From positions 17,592,063 to 17,656,062 of the forward strand of contig NC_056049.1 of the NCBI RefSeq assembly GCF_004379255.2: a stretch of 64,000 nt of DNA, given 5' to 3'. The position numbers were made by a program, and so were the translations under genes. The DNA comes from Salvia splendens. Its lineage: Eukaryota > Streptophyta > Magnoliopsida > Lamiales > Lamiaceae. Position 1 is the stretch's first letter. Each line of letters opens with the position of its first letter. Positions 59,144 to 64,000 of this stretch are shown piece by piece. The notes under the pieces were generated by a model. It saw only the letters and a list, made by a program, of their open reading frames with translations, was not told the DNA's origin and ran no database searches.

Positions 59144-59839
59144 TACATTTCAACAGAGTTAATGTAGTTGACATCCATAACGTAAGTTGTTGACATAGTC
59201 CCCGGTTATCAATTTAAGATAGTTATCAACTGATCATATCCCTTGAGCACTATCACATGATGAAAATACTTAAGAATCGATCGAACTTCATACTTTTGTG
59301 CATCCATAATAGGAAGACGAGCAGCAATAAGCTCACAGAACAATTCAACCAATTCGTGAGCAGCCATCATCTTCTCTTCCCGTAGAATATTCTCCACCTA
59401 AATAAACAACGCAACGAGGTTGCTAATGCTATCGATTATAAATACACACACGAAAAAAAATCAAGAGAGGAGGTGTATATATCGCTAACCCGAATCCTAG
59501 CAGAGGCTTCGTGACCAGTCTCAAGGAGCTTGGGAATTTCTCGACGCATCTGTTTTATCTGAACCTCCCTTCGATTCCAGAACAAAATCCAGAATGCCAG
59601 AGCCGGGAATCATAAGAGTTCCGGCAAATCCGATGTGAATTCTCAACAATTCACGCACAAATTCAATTAAAAAGCCCTAGAGATATTTATACTGCACCGA
59701 AAAAAAAAACAGAGCAGGGGAAAAGAATAGAGATATTACCATTGGGAGGAATTGAAAGATTTGGTGAAGTAAAAATCAAGCATTGTGATAGCTCGAAATG
59801 ATGATCGGTATATGAATATCGAGAAGAGAAAATCGATGT

Positions 59840-59865
59840 GAATATGAATATGAATATGAATATGA
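59840..59865 (-). repeat. (GAATAT)n hexanucleotide repeat
   Basis: About four units in the probable 5' UTR of the IST1-like gene. Confidence 0.9.
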
Positions 59866-59961
59866 TTAAAATTTAAAAACGGGAAGCAGCTCCACAACAA
59901 GCGGATGATACGTGTATGAGCTGCGAGTTTCTTAGTTTCCAAGTATCGCGTTTTCATCAAA

Positions 59962-60754
59962 TTTCATTTATTTAATTAATTTATATTTTTATATGTGATT
60001 GGCCGACAGGTAACCAAATTTGGATTTAATAAAATTATTATTTATTGCTCACTTTCGTCTATTAATTTTGATTTGGTGCAGCATTTAAGATATTAGTACT
60101 TAGATTTTGTAAAAAATATATATATAGAAAAAATAGTATAACGTGAGTTTTATTTTTATTATGATTATTATAATATTGTAGTGAAAAAAAAAATACTCAC
60201 ATTTCACTAATTTCATCTCACTCCCAATTTGTTATAAAATTTATTTAAATTTTTTAAAATTCGTATTGGATCAACGATATCATATGGTGAACGAATGAAT
60301 TAATAAAATATAGATCACATATTAAAACTAGAGAAAAGTGAATGGATTTTAAATTATAGATATTACAAAAATAGATTTTTAAATCATAGAAGTCTCAAGA
60401 TGAATGTGGTTCGCTTTAGGATTTTTTTCATTATTATTTGGCAATGGGCTGGGTTCGATAAATCCAAATTATTCTATTGAATTCACGAGACGATCAAATC
60501 TGGCCATTGTGTGTTCTTAACTAAAGTCATTTATATCTTCAAACCATAATATACTAGTTAGAAAAGAACATTGTTAGTAGTTAGCTACCATTTAACCTCA
60601 CCTCACTACATATTTGGGTTAGTAATAAAATACAAACTCTAAATATTGTATAAACTTCAAACTATAATTTGGACCATTCAAAAATATCAACATATTATGA
60701 AATAGTAACAAAAAAGTCAACACAGTATCAACCGTTAATATTGTATTGACATAT
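59962..60754. other. AT-rich intergenic DNA
   Basis: Promoter side of the IST1-like gene and spacer up to the copia LTR. No gene or terminal repeat seen. Confidence 0.55.
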
Positions 60755-61560
60755 TGTAGGGATCAGACTATCCGGATTCACTATTTACCGAGACCTCTTT
60801 GGTCTTGTTTTACAAGATGGCTCAGTCAAACCACCAACCAAGCGACTGATTTAATACAAGGACACTAGCTATTACAATCAATGAGCTAATGAACTTAAAC
60901 ACTGCCTTCACGAACCAGAATCCTCAAGATTCACCGAGAACCCTGCACAACTAGAAACCCTAGTTAGTAAAATAAGAAAGATCCTTTCGGATCTACACAA
61001 ACCAAGCAGTAATAAGCAATATAACAAAGGAATCGCATAGATCTATAAGCAATGGCTCAGCCACCCGCCAATAGTACAGATCTATTCACCAAAACAACAA
61101 TCCAAGGGAGCAACGTTGAGTTCAACCGTGAAACTCTTCACAAACCATAGGTTGCAACCCCAAACCACTCCACTGCACCGGATCTAGCCGATCTCAAAGC
61201 TCACAACCACAGAAACCTCTCCACAAGAAACCCTAACTTCTCTGGAACCCCTGCAACCGAAGTAGTTGCTAATCTCAAACCCACACACTCGTTTAATCAC
61301 ACAAATATCAGTGATAAACCACAGTGGAACAACCAGAGAAACATCAGAGAAGGAAAACTCAAGGGAAACTCAAGAACTCGAGAGAGAAGTGTGAGAAATC
61401 AGAGAGTAGAGAGTGAAGTGAGGCGGTGAGTGGAGAGAGGGGGGTATATCAACCCGGGAATGGGCTAGGGCAAAAAACTAGCCCAACTTACCTGATGGGC
61501 CAGATTAATTCCAGGCCCAACAATAATAGTCCACCAACTTAACAGCCCAAACAATCAACA
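60755..61560 (-). repeat. 3' LTR of the Ty1/copia element (806 bp)
   Basis: On the minus strand it starts TGTTGATTGTTTGGGCTG directly after the purine tract and ends CTGATCCCTACA. The outer flank CATAT is the likely target-duplication copy. Confidence 0.85.
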
Positions 61561-61813
61561 TACTCCACCTTGGACATTATTTTTGGGAAACCAATTGCAC
61601 TATTAGCTAAGGTTTTAATCATCATAGCCTACAAGGCAGTTCCCACAGCACCAAAGAACAAGGTTCAATTGCACAGGGAAGCAACCAGGTTTGCCTACAA
61701 GACTCCTGAGGGGCTGACACCCATTAGTCTTGAGGACTTAGTGCCTCCAGCCACCAGCTACCCTTACCACAGTAAGCTTAGAGGCTGAGGTCTTTAACCC
61801 CCGGGACATGCAG

Positions 61814-63997
61814 CTATCCTAGGTCAAAATGCAGATATTTAATGCAGAAAAGAAGTTTTTCAAGTGGTAAGCATTTAGTTCCCATGTCAGCTGGGTTCTT
61901 ATCAGTGTGTACTTTTAAAAGAGAAACCTCATTCTTTTCTACAATATCTCTGATGTAATGAAACCTTACATCAATGTGCTTAGTCCTATCATGGAAGACT
62001 GGATTTTTACACAGTTGAATGGCAGATTGAGAATCTGAAAACAAAACAGGAGGAGTTTTCACAAAATTGAGTTCAGAGAGCACTCCCTTTAACCATACAG
62101 CCTCCTTCATTGCCTCTGTAATGGCAATGTATTCAGATTCAGTGGTAGAGAGAGCTACAATATGTTGCAGCTGTGATTTCCAACTTATGCAGGACCTGCA
62201 AACAGTAAAGACATAGGAGGTGGTGGACTTCCTCTTGTCTCTATCATTAGCATAGTTAGAATCAACATAACCAGTCAGTTTTACACCATCTTCACATCTG
62301 GAATAGCACAATCCATACTTAGAAGTATGTTTCAGATATCTTAACAACCACTTCAAGGCTTCCCAATGAACAGGACCAGGATTTGACATGTATCTACTCA
62401 AACAAGACACAGCATAGGCAATATCAGGCCCAGTACTAACCATCAAATACATCACAGATCCAATAGCATTAGCATAGGGAACCTTTTTCATGGCATTGAT
62501 ATCATAATCAGATTTGGGGCACAAGTCTTTACTCAACATGAAATGAGCAGCTAAGGGAACAGATGTAGGCTTAGCATCAAACATGTTAAACTTCTTCAGA
62601 ATTTTGAGCACATAGGGTTCTTGATGCAAAACAAGTACACACTCTTTTCTATTTCTGATAATATTAATGCCTAATATTTTCTGAGCATCCCCTAGATCTT
62701 TCATGTCAAAATTCTTGCTCAGAGCAGTTTGCACAGCAGTTATAGTCTTCAAGCAGGGACCCATTATTAACATGTCATCCACATACAACAGAAGAAAGAC
62801 AGGAGCAGCAGTATTCAAGTTTTTAACATACAAGCAAGCATCAAAAGTGCTCCTAACAAAACCTAGATCATGCATGCAAGTATTAAACTTAATATTCCAC
62901 TGCCTAGGTGACTGTTTCACACCATACAAAGCTTTCTTGAGCAAACACACATGATTAGGAAACTTAGGATCAACAAAGCCTTCAGGCTGTCTCATGTAAA
63001 TAGGTTTATCCAAGTCACCATGCAAGAAAGCAGTTTTAACATCCATTTGTTTCAGTTCCCAATCAAAATGAGCACACAAAGTAAGCATCAATCTCACAGT
63101 TGTAAATTTAACCACAGGGGCAAAGATCTCAGTGTAATCTACCCCCTCTTGTTGAGTAAAACCCTTGGCCACTAATCTGGCCTTATATCTTAAACCCTCT
63201 ACCTCACTTTTAAGTTTATACAACCACATGCAATCCACAACAGAGGCACCTAGAGGTAGAGGAACAAGTATCCAAGTATGATTAATTTTCAGAGAGTTCA
63301 TTTCCTCTAACATGGCTTTATGCCATTCATTCCAGAATTTAGACCTAGTAGCTTGTTTATAAGATTGAGGCTCTTCCCCATCAGCTTCATGAACATTGAA
63401 AGCCAAATTGATTAAAGCAACCAAGCCTACATAACCATCATATCTAGCAGGTTTATGAATTTGCCTCCTAGGTCTATCTCTAGATAAGATGTAATCATTT
63501 AGATTTGGAGCATCAATAGCATTTTGAATACCAGAGGGAGAATTAAGCACATTCTGGACAGGCATTATAGGAGGATTACAGACAGGACTACCAGGTAAGT
63601 CAGCAACATTGTCCATATTATCATTTGAGGGCACATTCATATCATTATCTTGTGGACCCCCTTCATTAGGTGTTTCATTAGGAGTATAGATTGGAGTACA
63701 GTTCCAATAAGGCTGCTCCACCTCACTTGGAACATCCTGAGGATGTTCCACAGCAGTGGGTGTATTTGTGGACTCCACCTCAATAAGAGGGTCACTGTCC
63801 ACATTCTGTGGAGTAGGGTTTTCAGCCATTTGCAAGCAAGGGAATTCAGATTCATTGAACACAACATCCCTAGTAATAATGACTTTAAACCCTGGCTCAT
63901 CTCTTAGCCATATCCTATACCCTTTCACACCTTCAGGATATCCCAAAAAAACACCTTTCCTAGACCTTGGTTCTAATTTATCAGTTTTAGTATGCAC
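61814..63997 (-). CDS. Ty1/copia pol polyprotein, C-terminal 727 residues, open at the window edge
   Basis: An uninterrupted frame carries the integrase C-terminus (LEPRSRKGVFLGYPEGVKGY), a Pro/Asn-rich linker, the RVT_2 reverse transcriptase and Ty1-type RNase H. RT has WLYKLKSEVEGLRYKARLVA, DVKTAFLHGDL and the catalytic YVDDM. RNase H has YVDSNYANDRDKRKSTTSYV, ALSTTESEYIA and FSDSQSAIQLCKN. It ends KNPADMGTKCLPLEKL then FDLG. No stop or frameshift occurs, in contrast to the copia scrap at 753-1395. The N-terminus (gag, protease, integrase core) lies outside the window. It is probably a young copy that may still be expressed. Confidence 0.95.
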   Translation of the reverse strand: MHTKTDKLEPRSRKGVFLGYPEGVKGYRIWLRDEPGFKVIITRDVVFNESEFPCLQMAENPTPQNVDSDPLIEVESTNTPTAVEHPQDVPSEVEQPYWNCTPIYTPNETPNEGGPQDNDMNVPSNDNMDNVADLPGSPVCNPPIMPVQNVLNSPSGIQNAIDAPNLNDYILSRDRPRRQIHKPARYDGYVGLVALINLAFNVHEADGEEPQSYKQATRSKFWNEWHKAMLEEMNSLKINHTWILVPLPLGASVVDCMWLYKLKSEVEGLRYKARLVAKGFTQQEGVDYTEIFAPVVKFTTVRLMLTLCAHFDWELKQMDVKTAFLHGDLDKPIYMRQPEGFVDPKFPNHVCLLKKALYGVKQSPRQWNIKFNTCMHDLGFVRSTFDACLYVKNLNTAAPVFLLLYVDDMLIMGPCLKTITAVQTALSKNFDMKDLGDAQKILGINIIRNRKECVLVLHQEPYVLKILKKFNMFDAKPTSVPLAAHFMLSKDLCPKSDYDINAMKKVPYANAIGSVMYLMVSTGPDIAYAVSCLSRYMSNPGPVHWEALKWLLRYLKHTSKYGLCYSRCEDGVKLTGYVDSNYANDRDKRKSTTSYVFTVCRSCISWKSQLQHIVALSTTESEYIAITEAMKEAVWLKGVLSELNFVKTPPVLFSDSQSAIQLCKNPVFHDRTKHIDVRFHYIRDIVEKNEVSLLKVHTDKNPADMGTKCLPLEKLLFCIKYLHFDLG

Positions 63998-64000
63998 AAA

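Larger units (their letters stand above)
53958..59783 (-). pseudogene. IST1-like gene (ESCRT-III/Vps4 regulator), possibly decaying
   Basis: IST1-like proteins bind ESCRT-III and Vps4 in multivesicular-body sorting. Exon 1 (59740-59783) gives MLDFYFTKSF, the family start. Exon 2 ends at 59490 with NRREVQIKQMRREIPKLLET, but its first half no longer reads as the expected helix. Exon 3 (59294-59397) gives REEKMMAAHELVELFCELIA. Exon 4 (54984-55155) gives ECPLDLKEANSSVCFAAPRC and DKYGKEFVSSAAEL. Exon 5 (54767-54907) gives VELLSVRAPSPDVKLKLLKE. Exon 6 starts at 54695 after TATCCAG. Introns 3-5 splice in phase with good sites. Exon 6 has TAG stops at 54342-54344 and 54270-54272 before the natural end at 53958. 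Intron 3 (4138 bp) holds a hAT and a MITE. The IST1 domain apart from exon 2 is intact, so a shortened protein is possible. Confidence 0.8.
60755..64000 (-). mobile_element. Ty1/copia element, 3' part (continues beyond the window)
   Basis: Minus-strand order is pol, about 250 bases of untranslated sequence, a polypurine tract (AAGGTGGAGTA, 61561-61572) and the 3' LTR. The 5' half and 5' LTR lie beyond 64000. Confidence 0.92.

Noticed and set aside
61570..61788. 72-codon plus-strand frame
   Set aside because: It lies in the untranslated stretch between the copia pol stop and the 3' LTR.

Overview
The window is nuclear DNA of a flowering plant, almost certainly a eudicot. It is AT-rich and intron-bearing, crowded with plant transposon families, and carries three recognisable plant host genes. 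The species cannot be fixed from the sequence; an asterid such as a Lamiales species is only a guess. No bacterial-style operons, CRISPR arrays or convincing tRNA/rRNA genes were seen.

Layout, left to right. 1-3870: end of a Ty1/copia element (minus), an LTR of a TGTCACGACC-type Ty3/gypsy family (plus) and a PIF/Harbinger transposase scrap. 3870-9085: AT-rich intergenic DNA with a CACTA-like end, a 122-bp tandem array and MITEs. 9086-10864: an Ac-type hAT element with a perfect 8-bp target duplication that carries a piece of a host Serinc gene. 11515-13538: a PIF/Harbinger element with a broken transposase. 13683-22113: a complete Athila-type element (5-bp target duplication) with gag-protease but no reverse transcriptase, plus an extra 271-codon ORF. 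22119-25629: low-complexity DNA and part of a second Athila-like element (minus). 25630-27100: a Harbinger Myb-like ORF interrupted by a 456-bp hAT MITE. 27527-28775: a Pack-MULE with a perfect 9-bp target duplication and a captured gene fragment. 29015-33049: a hAT element with a decayed BED/hATC transposase. 33526-35255: an intact host gene for a membrane-anchored ubiquitin-fold protein (MUB). 37509-46934: a 9.4-kb LTR element (minus) with 3.1/3.6-kb LTRs and almost no coding capacity, a deletion derivative of a chromovirus. 47250-48948: two non-autonomous hAT-like elements, one beside the other. 49650-50138: an intact RING-H2 gene. 53958-59783: an IST1-like (ESCRT-III regulator) gene with a Tip100-type hAT inside a 4.1-kb intron and signs of decay. 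60755-64000: the 3' part of an apparently intact Ty1/copia element.

The three host genes are unrelated in pathway, apart from a loose ubiquitin/endosome theme: a prenylated ubiquitin-like anchor, a RING E3 and an ESCRT regulator. Their adjacency is probably accidental. The main story is nested transposition. Target-site duplications could be read for most elements, which fixes element boundaries and insertion order. Two elements (9086-10864 and 27527-28775) carry transduplicated host gene fragments.
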